Assembly (NCBI RefSeq): GCF_009380165.1
Contig: NZ_WHUF01000001.1
Location: 496,001 to 560,000 of the forward strand
Length of the DNA stretch: 64,000 bases
Source of the DNA: Rugamonas rivuli
GTDB lineage: Bacteria > Pseudomonadota > Gammaproteobacteria > Burkholderiales > Burkholderiaceae_D
Reading direction: 5' to 3'
In this document: positions 26,855 to 34,619 of the stretch, piece by piece
How the letters are laid out: the number at the start of each line of letters is the position of its first letter
How positions within the stretch are numbered: the first letter of the stretch is position 1
The notes under the pieces: generated by a model
Database searches by the model: none
What the model was told of the DNA's origin: nothing
Seen by the model: the letters and a program-made list of their open reading frames with translations, nothing else
Program-made: the position numbers and the translations under genes

Positions 26855-27556
26855 CTAGGGGGCGATGTCTTGCAGCGAACTGGTGTCGAGCGTCAACTGC
26901 GGGCAATCGGATGGATGGCGCGAGAGATGGAAATAGGGCGCCAGGGTCGCCCACATCCATTGCCAGCGGCCGCAGCGCAGGAAGAGCGCGCCGCCCAGCC
27001 GGACCACGCCGATGCGCGCGTGCGCCCGCATCGAAGCGGGGTTGAAGGCGGAAATCCGGCTACACGTCCAGCGCACGCCGCGCTGCCGCAGCTGGCGCCG
27101 GGCGGCTTCCCACAGGCGCGGGAAGACCCAGCCCACGCGCTCCTCCGGCCGTACCCAGACATCGAAATCCCACGTCGCGCGCGATGACGCCAGCCGGTAG
27201 CGTACGCGTACTTCGTCTTCCAGATAGGTATCGGAAATCAGCCACAGGAAGCCCGCCAGCTGTCCTTTGCGCCAGGCCGCCAGGCTGCTCGCGCCCTGGG
27301 CGTAACGCTGGCTCACCACGCTGTCCGGACGGGGATAGTCGGGCGGCCTGGCATCCGCGGAGGTTTGCTCACGGATTTCGATGTCCAGCCCGCGTGCGCC
27401 GAACAGCGGGATGTCGCCGACGTACTGGGCCACAAAATGGTAGCGATGCAGCGCCCAGGAGCCGGCGCTGGCCGCCGCCAGCAAGTGGCCGAGCCAATAC
27501 AGGATGGCGTTGAGCCAACCCAGTTGCGCATAAGTTTGACGCAGGCCGGTGGTCAT
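26855..27556 (-). CDS. GNAT-type acetyltransferase of the exosortase A locus
   Basis: A 233-residue protein. A hydrophobic, possibly membrane-touching start (LGWLNAILYWLGHLLAAASA) precedes a GNAT-like domain. Recognisable parts are QRYAQGASSLAAWRKGQLAG, LEDEVRVRYRLA, a segment before the CoA loop (WDFDVWVRPEERVGWVFPRL) and ISAFNPASMRAHARIGVVRL, the common late 'N..S...H.R.G' element. The start at 27556 was taken as the first ATG after the intergenic region. It is the first gene of the operon running to the TPR protein, and the ACP start is coupled to its stop. It could transfer an acyl group from the ACP or CoA to a sugar or amine; substrate unknown. Confidence 0.78.
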   Translation of the reverse strand: MTTGLRQTYAQLGWLNAILYWLGHLLAAASAGSWALHRYHFVAQYVGDIPLFGARGLDIEIREQTSADARPPDYPRPDSVVSQRYAQGASSLAAWRKGQLAGFLWLISDTYLEDEVRVRYRLASSRATWDFDVWVRPEERVGWVFPRLWEAARRQLRQRGVRWTCSRISAFNPASMRAHARIGVVRLGGALFLRCGRWQWMWATLAPYFHLSRHPSDCPQLTLDTSSLQDIAP

Positions 27557-27615
27557 GGCGGCGAGTCTGAATGTGAGCGGAATTCGAATTAGACTCCTCT
27601 GTCGATGCAGCGAGT

Positions 27616-27656
27616 TTGAGCCAGCACAAGCGAACGCCATGCTTGAGCGAGATCAA
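27616..27656 (+). promoter_or_regulatory. Tandem locus motifs: TTGAG-N4-CACAA (27616-27629) and TTGAG-N4-ATCAA (27643-27656)
   Basis: TTGAGCCAGCACAA and TTGAGCGAGATCAA lie in the same orientation, 27 bases apart start to start, in the divergent gap between the GNAT-ACP operon and the ligase operon. The second copy matches exactly, outside the N4, sites at 34536-34549 and 59120-59133. The right-hand copy also resembles the FNR/CRP-family box TTGAT-N4-ATCAA with one mismatch. Candidate regulators are PrsR (paired activator sites) or an FNR/ANR-type protein. Confidence 0.55.
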
Positions 27657-27713
27657 GAACCGAGGGGCGATTTATCTCAATCATAGGGGGCAGTCCTTCT
27701 ATGGGGTGTCGCC

Positions 27714-29294
27714 ATGACGCAGTTAGTTCACCAATTAATTTTTCAGTCGGCGCAGCGCGAGCCCAGGCGGCAGGCACTGTCCTACCAGGGTGTCGGGCTG
27801 AACTATGTCGCGCTGGCGCAGATGGTGCAGGTGGCCGCGGCCGCCTGGGTGCACAACGGACTGGGGCGTGGCGAGCGGCTGGCTGTCTTCATGGAAAAGC
27901 GCGAAGAGGCAGTGGTAGCCATGTTCGGCGCGGCCGCGGCCGGCGCGGTGTTCGTGCCGGTCAATCCCGTGCTGAAGCCGGACCAGGTCGCGCACATCCT
28001 GGCCGATTGCGATGTGCGGATATTGGTGACGACGCGCGAACGGTACAATATCCTGGCGGCAGCGTTGGCGACGTGTCCGGCGTTGCGCAAGGTGATCGTC
28101 ATCGGTCCGATGGAATCCCTGGCGCCTCCGGATGGACAGCAGTTGCTGGCATGGCGCGATTGCATGCGCGATGCGCCGCAGCTGGCGCCGCATGCGTGCA
28201 TCGATACCGACGTTGCCGCGATACTGTACACCTCGGGCAGCACGGGCAGGCCGAAAGGCGTGGTGCTGTCGCACCGCAATCTGGTGGCCGGGGCGCTGAG
28301 CGTTTCTTCTTATCTGAGCAATACGCCGGAAGACCGCATCCTGTGCGTGTTGCCGTTGAGTTTTGACTACGGGCTAAGCCAGCTGACCACGGCGTTTGCC
28401 GTCGGCGCCTGCGCGGTGCTGCTGAACCACCTGCTGCAACGCGATATCCTCGATGCCGTCCAACACGAGCGCATCACCGGGCTGGCCGCCGTGCCGCCGC
28501 TGTGGATGCAGCTGGCGGAGCTGGATTGGCGTCACGCGCAGCGGCTGCGCTACATCACCAACTCCGGCGGCGCCATGCAGCGTCACACGCTGGCGGCGCT
28601 GCGCAAGAGCTTGCCGTACACGCAGATCTACCTGATGTATGGCTTGACCGAGGCCTTCCGTTCCACGTTTCTGGCGCCGGAACAGCTGGACCGGCGGCCC
28701 GATTCCATCGGCAAGGCGATTCCGAACGCGGAAATCCTGGTGCTGCGCGGCGATGGCTCCAGCTGTGCGCCCAACGAGCCGGGCGAACTTGTGCATCGCG
28801 GCGCGATGGTGGCGATGGGCTACTGGAACGATGCGCAGCGCACTGCCGAGCGCTTCCGTCCGCTGCCCGACCGCCTGGGTGGCCTGCCGGTGCCCGAACT
28901 GGCGGTCTGGTCCGGCGACACCGTGCGTTGCGACGACGAAGGCTACCTGTACTTTATCGGCCGCAGCGACGACATGATCAAGACCTCGGGCTACCGCGTC
29001 AGTCCGACGGAGGTGGAGGAAGTGGTGTACGCGACCGGTCTGGTGGCCGAGGCAGCCGCGCTCGGCGTGCCGCATGCGACGCTGGGCCAATCCATCGCCC
29101 TGATCGCGGCCGCCATGCCGCAAGGCGCCGTCGACAGCGCGGCGTTGCTGGCTGCCTGCCGCCAGGCCCTGCCTGCCTACATGGTGCCGGCGACGGTTGA
29201 GATTCGCCAGACGCCTTTGCCGCGCAATCCAAACGGCAAGATCGACCGCAAGCTGTTGGCCGATCAACTGGCCGGCTCACGGTGCGAGCCGTGA
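27714..29294 (+). CDS. AMP-dependent acyl ligase, exosortase A system-associated (TIGR03098 type)
   Basis: A 526-residue adenylate-forming enzyme. The ATP loop is LYTSGSTGRPKGVVLSHRN (171-189). Further core motifs are YLMYGLTEAFRSTF, GELVHRGAMVAMGYW, YFIGRSDDMIKTSGYRVSP and the C-terminal lysine segment PLPRNPNGKIDRKLL. The last resembles NRPS/DltA-type adenylation domains (NGKxDRxxL) as much as acyl-CoA ligases, so the acceptor could be the nearby 80-residue carrier protein rather than CoA. The activated acid may be an amino or fatty acid; the pocket cannot be read with confidence. The ATG at 27714 follows tandem regulatory motifs, and the stop overlaps the PLP decarboxylase ATG (TGATG). Confidence 0.92.
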   Translation: MTQLVHQLIFQSAQREPRRQALSYQGVGLNYVALAQMVQVAAAAWVHNGLGRGERLAVFMEKREEAVVAMFGAAAAGAVFVPVNPVLKPDQVAHILADCDVRILVTTRERYNILAAALATCPALRKVIVIGPMESLAPPDGQQLLAWRDCMRDAPQLAPHACIDTDVAAILYTSGSTGRPKGVVLSHRNLVAGALSVSSYLSNTPEDRILCVLPLSFDYGLSQLTTAFAVGACAVLLNHLLQRDILDAVQHERITGLAAVPPLWMQLAELDWRHAQRLRYITNSGGAMQRHTLAALRKSLPYTQIYLMYGLTEAFRSTFLAPEQLDRRPDSIGKAIPNAEILVLRGDGSSCAPNEPGELVHRGAMVAMGYWNDAQRTAERFRPLPDRLGGLPVPELAVWSGDTVRCDDEGYLYFIGRSDDMIKTSGYRVSPTEVEEVVYATGLVAEAAALGVPHATLGQSIALIAAAMPQGAVDSAALLAACRQALPAYMVPATVEIRQTPLPRNPNGKIDRKLLADQLAGSRCEP

Positions 29295-30532
29295 TGGCGC
29301 CGCTGGATGCGCCGCAGCACGTCGCGTTGAACCAGTTCCCGGTACTGGAGGATGTTCTGCTGCTCGGGGGCATCCGGCTGACGCGGCTGGCGGAGCGCGT
29401 CGGCCGCACGCCGTTCTATGCCTATGAACGCAGCCATATCGCCACCCGCGTCGTCACGCTGCGGCAGACGCTGCCGGAAGGCGTGCATCTGCACTACGCC
29501 GTCAAGGCCAATCCCATGCCGGCGCTGGTGCAGATGATGGCTGGGCTGGTGGATGGGTTTGACGTCGCGTCCGGCGGCGAGATGAAGGTGGCGCTGGATG
29601 CGGGCATGCCGGCCGATTGCATTAGTCTTGCCGGGCCTGGCAAGCGCGATGAGGAGTTGCGGTGTGCGGTGGCGGCGGGCGTGCTCCTGCATCTGGAGTC
29701 CGAGGGTGAAATGGAACGCGCCGCCCGCATAGGTGGCGAACTGGGCATGGTGCCGCGCGTGGCGGTGCGCGTGAATCCGGATTTCGAATTGAAGCTGGCG
29801 GGCATGAAGATGGGCGGCGGCCCGCGCCAATTCGGCGTCGATGCGGCGCGGGTGCCTGCGATGCTGCGGCAGCTGGTGTTGCTTGGCCTGGATTTCCACG
29901 GTTTCCATTTGTTTTGCGGCGCACAGAATCTTTCCGCCGCAGCCATTTGCGAGGCGCAGCGGCTCAGCGTGCAGCTGGCTTTGCGACTGGCTGAGCATGC
30001 GCCCGCGCCGATGCGCATGTTGAATATCGGCGGTGGTTTTGGCGTGCCGTATTTCCCCGGTGAGCGTGCGCTGGACTTGCCCGCTGTCGCCGATGGCGTG
30101 GCGCAGTGCCTGAACCTGCTGCGGCAGGCCTCGCCAAAGACCACCCTGATCCTGGAGTTGGGCCGCTATCTGGTGGCGGAGGGCGGTATCTATGTCTGCC
30201 GCGTGCTGGAGCGCAAGCGTTCGCATGGGCAGACGTTCCTGATTACCGATGGAGGCCTGCACCAGCATCTGGCGGCATCGGGCAATTTCGGCCAGGTGAT
30301 CCGCAAGAACTATCCCGTCGTTATCGGCAATCGTGTGCATGGCGGGCCGCGTGAGACGGTGTCGGTGGTCGGTCCGCTGTGCACGCCGCTGGATCTGCTG
30401 GCCGACCGCATGGAACTGGCGCGCGCCGAGGCCGGCGACCTGGTGGTGGTGCTGCAGTCCGGAGCCTATGGATTGACGGCGAGCCCGACTGCGTTTCTCG
30501 GCCATCCTGCGCCGTTGGAGGTGTTGGTATGA
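29294..30532 (+). CDS. PLP-dependent decarboxylase, exosortase A system-associated (TIGR03099 type)
   Basis: A 412-residue fold-type III PLP enzyme related to diaminopimelate/ornithine decarboxylase. The PLP lysine is Lys71 in HYAVKANPMPALVQMM. Also present: FDVASGGEMKVALDAGM, HGFHLFCGAQNLSA, the phosphate-binding LNIGGGFGVPYFPGE, ELGRYLVAEGGIYVCRV and the catalytic-Cys region VSVVGPLCTPLDLLADRM near the C-terminus. It should decarboxylate (or otherwise act on) an amino acid whose product is used by the adjacent ligase and carrier. ATG 29294 overlaps the ligase stop, and its own stop overlaps the next ATG. The frame begins 12 bases earlier (GTG 29282), but coupling favours 29294. Confidence 0.92.
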   Translation: MAPLDAPQHVALNQFPVLEDVLLLGGIRLTRLAERVGRTPFYAYERSHIATRVVTLRQTLPEGVHLHYAVKANPMPALVQMMAGLVDGFDVASGGEMKVALDAGMPADCISLAGPGKRDEELRCAVAAGVLLHLESEGEMERAARIGGELGMVPRVAVRVNPDFELKLAGMKMGGGPRQFGVDAARVPAMLRQLVLLGLDFHGFHLFCGAQNLSAAAICEAQRLSVQLALRLAEHAPAPMRMLNIGGGFGVPYFPGERALDLPAVADGVAQCLNLLRQASPKTTLILELGRYLVAEGGIYVCRVLERKRSHGQTFLITDGGLHQHLAASGNFGQVIRKNYPVVIGNRVHGGPRETVSVVGPLCTPLDLLADRMELARAEAGDLVVVLQSGAYGLTASPTAFLGHPAPLEVLV

Positions 30533-32361
30533 GTGGCTTGTGCGGCTATCTGGGTACTACGGAAGGCGCAGCGGTCCAGCACCTGCTGGCCGGCATGGCG
30601 GCGCCGTTGGTACGTTTTGACGATAGCCCGATCCGCATCGCCGCCGCGCAACGGGGCGGCATCGCCGTGGCGGCCGCTGCGGGCAGTGCCAGCGTACACG
30701 GCAGTGGTGGCGTGCTGGTGGCGGTGTGGGGGCGTCCCCTGTTGAATGGTTGCGCCGAGAATCTTGCTGAACGTTTTTCCGCTTTGTGGCAGATTCATGG
30801 CGCGAAGGCTTGCGCAGCCTTGTCCGGTCCGTTCGCGGTGTGCGCGATGGCGGAGCCGGGCGGCCAGTTGCTGCTGGCCATCGACCGCAGCGGTGTGCAC
30901 ACCATGCACTATCAGCAGCTGACGCAGGGCGTGTTGTTCGGTTCATCGGCTGCGGCGCTGCAGGCCCACCCGATGGCCGTGAAGACGCTGGACCCGCAGT
31001 CCATCTACAATTATCTGTATTTCCACACGGTGCCGGCGCCTCGCACCGTGTTTCGCGGCCAGCGCCGCCTGCAGCCTGGCGAGTATGTGCAGTACCGCCA
31101 CGGTCATCTGGAGACTGGCCAATATTGGAAGATGGAGTATCAGGAAGAAAGCAATATGTCCTTTGGCGAGCTCAAGCGGCAATTCCTGAGCACGCTGGAG
31201 GGCTCAGTGCGGCGTTCGTCCGGCGGCGCCAGGACCGGCGCCTTCCTGAGCGGCGGGACGGACAGTTCCACATTGGCCGGCATGTTGGCCAGCGTCAGCG
31301 GCACGGCGCCGCGTACGTACTCGATAGGTTTCGATGTCGCGGGCTATGACGAAATGCGCTACGCCCGCATTGCAGCGCGCCATTTTGGCGCCGACCATCA
31401 TGAGCTGTACGTGACGGCCGGCGACGTCGCCAGCGCCATACCGCGCCTCGCGGCCGCTTCGGACCAGCCTTTCGGCAACTCGTCCGCCGTACCTGCCTAT
31501 TATTGTGCCAACATGGCGCGCGCCGATGGCGTGACGCGTTTGCTGGGCGGCGATGGCGGCGACGAACTGTTCGGCGGCAACGAGCGCTATGCGCACCAGG
31601 CCGTGCTTTCGCGCTACGAACAGTTGCCGTCGGCATTTCGGCAGGTGGCGCTGGAGCCTTTGCTGTTCGGCCTGGCCGGCCAGCTGGACTTGACGATGTT
31701 GCGCAAGGCGCGCAGCTATATCGAGCAAGCGCTGATGCCTATGCCTGCGCGGCTGGAAACCTACAATCTGCTGCAGCGTTATGGGCCGGCGGAGGTGCTG
31801 CATGCTGATTTCCTGGCCGGCGTGGACGAGAGCGGGCCCATCGGCCAACTGAACGATTGCTACTGGCAGGGCAAGGGGCTGAGCCAGATTAATCGCATGC
31901 AGACCCTGGATCTGCGCTACACGCTGGCCGACAACGATTTGCGCAAGGTCAGCCTGGCATGCGAACTGGGCGGCGTGGAGGTAGCTTTTCCCTTCCTGAG
32001 CGACGAGATGCTGGCGTTCTCGGGGCGGTTGTCGCCGAAGGACAAGTTGAACGGCACGCAACTGCGTTACTTCTTCAAACGGGCGCTAAGGGGCTATCTG
32101 CCGCCGGCGATCCTGCGCAAGAAGAAGCATGGCTTCGGGTTGCCGTTCGGCCACTGGTTGCAGCGTGACGCAGGCTTGCAAGGGCTGGTGCTCGATAGTT
32201 TGAGCGACCTGAAGAAACGGCAGATCATCCGGGCCGACTTTATCGACCGTTTGATGCGCACGCTGATCGCCGAGCACCCGGCCTATCACGGCACGATGGT
32301 GTGGGTGCTGATGATGCTGGAGCAGTGGCTGGCCCGGTCAGATGCGCCGGTTCGCAAGTAG
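30529..32361 (+). CDS. Asparagine synthase-like protein with degenerate glutaminase domain
   Basis: A 610-residue protein of the asparagine synthetase B family. The C-terminal synthetase domain is intact: the PPi loop AFLSGGTDSSTLAG at 238-251, LGGDGGDELFGGNERY and KKKHGFGLPFGHWLQ. The N-terminal class II glutaminase domain is not. The protein starts MSGLCGYLG with Ser at position 2 instead of the catalytic cysteine, and the RGPD and NGEIYN blocks are absent. It may therefore use free ammonia or an amine nucleophile to form an amide, as in beta-lactam-synthetase-like relatives. It is coupled to the PLP decarboxylase by an ATGA overlap, so the decarboxylase product is a natural candidate amine. 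The last 24 bases overlap the convergent deacetylase gene. Confidence 0.88.
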   Translation: MSGLCGYLGTTEGAAVQHLLAGMAAPLVRFDDSPIRIAAAQRGGIAVAAAAGSASVHGSGGVLVAVWGRPLLNGCAENLAERFSALWQIHGAKACAALSGPFAVCAMAEPGGQLLLAIDRSGVHTMHYQQLTQGVLFGSSAAALQAHPMAVKTLDPQSIYNYLYFHTVPAPRTVFRGQRRLQPGEYVQYRHGHLETGQYWKMEYQEESNMSFGELKRQFLSTLEGSVRRSSGGARTGAFLSGGTDSSTLAGMLASVSGTAPRTYSIGFDVAGYDEMRYARIAARHFGADHHELYVTAGDVASAIPRLAAASDQPFGNSSAVPAYYCANMARADGVTRLLGGDGGDELFGGNERYAHQAVLSRYEQLPSAFRQVALEPLLFGLAGQLDLTMLRKARSYIEQALMPMPARLETYNLLQRYGPAEVLHADFLAGVDESGPIGQLNDCYWQGKGLSQINRMQTLDLRYTLADNDLRKVSLACELGGVEVAFPFLSDEMLAFSGRLSPKDKLNGTQLRYFFKRALRGYLPPAILRKKKHGFGLPFGHWLQRDAGLQGLVLDSLSDLKKRQIIRADFIDRLMRTLIAEHPAYHGTMVWVLMMLEQWLARSDAPVRK

Positions 32362-33228
32362 ACGCAGCAGAAAGCGCGGACGGTCCTGTTCCCAGGGCGT
32401 GTAGCGCGGCAGTTGCAGCGGGTCGCTGGCGGCATCGGCGGCGCCGGACACGGTGCTGAATGCGGCCGTGAAACCCGTCGCCTTGACCATGGCGACATGG
32501 CGCTGGTCGTAATCCAGGCCTGGCTTGCCGTTTGGATAGGCGAACAGCGTGACCGGCGTTTGCGTAATGGCTTCCAGTGCAGTCTTGCCTCGGACGATGT
32601 CGGCCAAGGCGTCGGCATCCGGCAGTCTCGCCAGGATCGGATGCGACGCCGTATGCGCGCCGATTTCCATGCCGGCCGCCTGCAATTGCCGGAGCTGATG
32701 TGCGCGCATCATTAATTCTTCGGCCGGCGCTGGCGCCATGCCGCGCGCCAGATCATGGCGTTGGCGCGGGGGCAGGTATTTCAGCGCATCGAGCAGGCGG
32801 TCAACGGCCAGCTGCTTCTGGCGTAACGTCTGCACCGGCAGCGCCGCGCAGCCGGGCGCCGGTATCTCCAGCACTTGTTGCTGTGCATGGCGCACGCCGG
32901 CAATTACATCGTCGTTCCACATCCGGCCGCCGTTCAGGTAGTCGCTGGCGATGAAGAAGGCGGCGGACAGCCCGTGGCGTTGCAGCACCGGCAGCGCCCA
33001 TTCGGCATTGTCGGCGTAGCCGTCGTCGAAAGTGATGCAAGCGGCCCACGCCGGCAGCGTCCCCTGATGCAAGCGGGTGATGGCCTCGCTTACCGGCAGG
33101 ACACGGAAACAGCGCTTCAGCAAGGCCATGTGGCGGTCGAACAGGCGGGCATCCGGCAGCTCGGGCAGCAGCGGATCGGGTTGCGCCAGCACCCGGTGAT
33201 AGACCAGTATCGACAGGCGCCGGCTCAT
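32338..33228 (-). CDS. Polysaccharide deacetylase family protein
   Basis: A 296-residue member of the NodB/CE4 deacetylase family. The metal and catalytic motifs are ITFDDGYADNAEWAL (motif 1, Asp-Asp) and IGAHTASHPILARL (motif 2, HxxxH). YPNGKPGLDYDQRHV corresponds to a later motif. It would remove N-acetyl or O-acetyl groups from the polymer or precursor. A cleavable signal is not obvious at the N-terminus (RRLSILVYHRVLAQPDPLLP), so location is uncertain. The start at 33228 overlaps the stop of the upstream O-ligase (ATGA). Its 3' end overlaps the convergent asparagine-synthase-like gene by 24 bases, an unusual antisense overlap. Confidence 0.9.
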   Translation of the reverse strand: MSRRLSILVYHRVLAQPDPLLPELPDARLFDRHMALLKRCFRVLPVSEAITRLHQGTLPAWAACITFDDGYADNAEWALPVLQRHGLSAAFFIASDYLNGGRMWNDDVIAGVRHAQQQVLEIPAPGCAALPVQTLRQKQLAVDRLLDALKYLPPRQRHDLARGMAPAPAEELMMRAHQLRQLQAAGMEIGAHTASHPILARLPDADALADIVRGKTALEAITQTPVTLFAYPNGKPGLDYDQRHVAMVKATGFTAAFSTVSGAADAASDPLQLPRYTPWEQDRPRFLLRLLANRRI

Positions 33229-34520
33229 GGCTGCCCGATGGCATGGCGCCCGCCGCCGACGTGGCCCAGCATGGCCGGACTGGCTGAGGTTTGCTGGCCT
33301 GCGACCAGCAGGCGGGTGGCGACGATGACGCCCATCAAGTAGTACGGAACGTCGAAATACAGCAAGCTCAGGAAGGCGCCGCCGACTGCGAAACCGGCGA
33401 AACTGGCTTGTATCATCGTCGCAAGTTGCTGGGCCCATTCCAGTTCCGGCTGGTTCCTGCTGTGCCGTACGATCCAGGCTGCCGAACGCCAGGTCATGCC
33501 GAGCAGCAGCAGGTACAGCCCCAGCCCGACGAATCCATGTTCGCCCAAAGCCTGGAAGTAAATGCTGTGGGCGGCGTGGATGTCGGTGGGATTGGGCGCG
33601 TACAGGAAGAAAGTGCCCGGTTCGGCGATTTCGAAGCCGCCGCCGAAGAAGCGGTCTCTGGCCAGGTTCCAGGCCATGTACCAGGCGTTGATGCGGCCCA
33701 TCGCGGATTCGTCTTCCTGGTAGGTGCCGATGCTGTCCATGCGTTCGCTCCAGCGCTCCGGCATGAACAGGAAGGCCAGCGGCGCCAGCAGGACGATCAG
33801 CGCGCCGCCGGCCAGCTTGTGGCGGCTCTTCAGCCACATGAAGACGACCATGGCGGCGATCGCCAGCAGGCCGCCGCGCGAGTAGGAACCGAGGGCCGCC
33901 AGCGCGCTGAGCAGCATGGTCGCGCTCAGGCCGCGCCGCAGCCAGCGCTGCTCGCTGCGCTGCTGCAGGTAGTGCATCAGCGGTATGGTCATGATCAGGG
34001 CCAGCGCGATGGCGTTGTTGTCGCCGATAAAAGTCCCTTCCGGCCCCCAGACGCGGTCGACGCCGCCGCTGCGTATCGTGAAGATGCCGCCTTTGACGCC
34101 GTAGTAGCCTATCGACATGGTCAACACCCACATCAGGCGCTGGATGTCCTCGCGGCTGCGTATCACCGTCATCGTTACCAGGCTCATCAGCATGATCTTC
34201 ATGACCTTGCTCCATTGCGTGTAGGCCGGTTCGGGATACAAGGCAAACAGGGTGGTGACGTTCATCCACAACACCAGCGTGATCAGCGTGAACGTGATGC
34301 CGGACATCGGCAGCGCCTTGGGCAGGCGCGAGAGGGCGACGCTGAACAGCGTGGCGACGGCGACGATAAAGGCGAAGGGGAAGGTGGTGGCAAAGCCCCA
34401 GCCCTGCGTGTGCGGATTCATCACGCTGATCCACACCCACATCAGCACGCCGTTGACGGGATTGCGCAAGATCAGCGGCAGGCTGCCGAAGACGATGAGG
34501 GTAATCAGTATGTCGCGCAT
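33225..34520 (-). CDS. Putative O-glycosylation ligase/O-antigen polymerase, exosortase A system-associated (TIGR03097 type)
   Basis: A 431-residue polytopic inner-membrane protein with about eleven hydrophobic helices. It starts RDILITLIVFGSLPLILRNP with a characteristic WVWISVMNPHTQGWGFATTF. The Wzy/ligase signature region includes YSRGGLLAIAAMVVF and the large periplasmic loop with APNPTDIHAAHSIYFQALGE and HGFVGLGLYL; the conserved His region fits the O-antigen ligase family. It probably polymerises or transfers the undecaprenyl-linked glycan in the periplasm. I chose the ATG at 34520. A minus-strand copy of the locus motif lies only 15 bases upstream. Downstream, the coupled deacetylase would act on the same polymer. 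Confidence 0.9.
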   Translation of the reverse strand: MRDILITLIVFGSLPLILRNPVNGVLMWVWISVMNPHTQGWGFATTFPFAFIVAVATLFSVALSRLPKALPMSGITFTLITLVLWMNVTTLFALYPEPAYTQWSKVMKIMLMSLVTMTVIRSREDIQRLMWVLTMSIGYYGVKGGIFTIRSGGVDRVWGPEGTFIGDNNAIALALIMTIPLMHYLQQRSEQRWLRRGLSATMLLSALAALGSYSRGGLLAIAAMVVFMWLKSRHKLAGGALIVLLAPLAFLFMPERWSERMDSIGTYQEDESAMGRINAWYMAWNLARDRFFGGGFEIAEPGTFFLYAPNPTDIHAAHSIYFQALGEHGFVGLGLYLLLLGMTWRSAAWIVRHSRNQPELEWAQQLATMIQASFAGFAVGGAFLSLLYFDVPYYLMGVIVATRLLVAGQQTSASPAMLGHVGGGRHAIGQP

Positions 34521-34535
34521 GGCCGGGGAAACTCG

Positions 34536-34549
34536 TTGATGCGGCTCAA
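34536..34549 (-). promoter_or_regulatory. Exact locus motif TTGAG-N4-ATCAA (minus strand)
   Basis: The minus strand reads TTGAGCCGCATCAA within the longer inverted repeat CGTTGA...TCAACG. It lies between the divergent O-ligase (minus) and the glycosyltransferase operon (plus), and is one of three exact copies in this locus. It is close to the minus-strand start codon, so it may act as an operator there and as an activator site for the plus strand. Confidence 0.55.
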
Positions 34550-34619
34550 CGATGCCATTGAGCCTGTCACTACACTGGATTGTCACGTGCTGCAATCATA
34601 GGATAGCGAGGATGCACCC

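Noticed and set aside
32338..34440. One long 700-codon minus-strand gene
   Set aside because: The upper part is a shadow of the O-ligase; the deacetylase alone begins at 33228 with a coupled start.
34576..34591. TGGATTGTCACGTGCT as a sigma-54 promoter for the GT2-GT4 operon
   Set aside because: GG and GC are correctly spaced but only 7 of 12 consensus positions match; in GC-rich DNA this is expected by chance.
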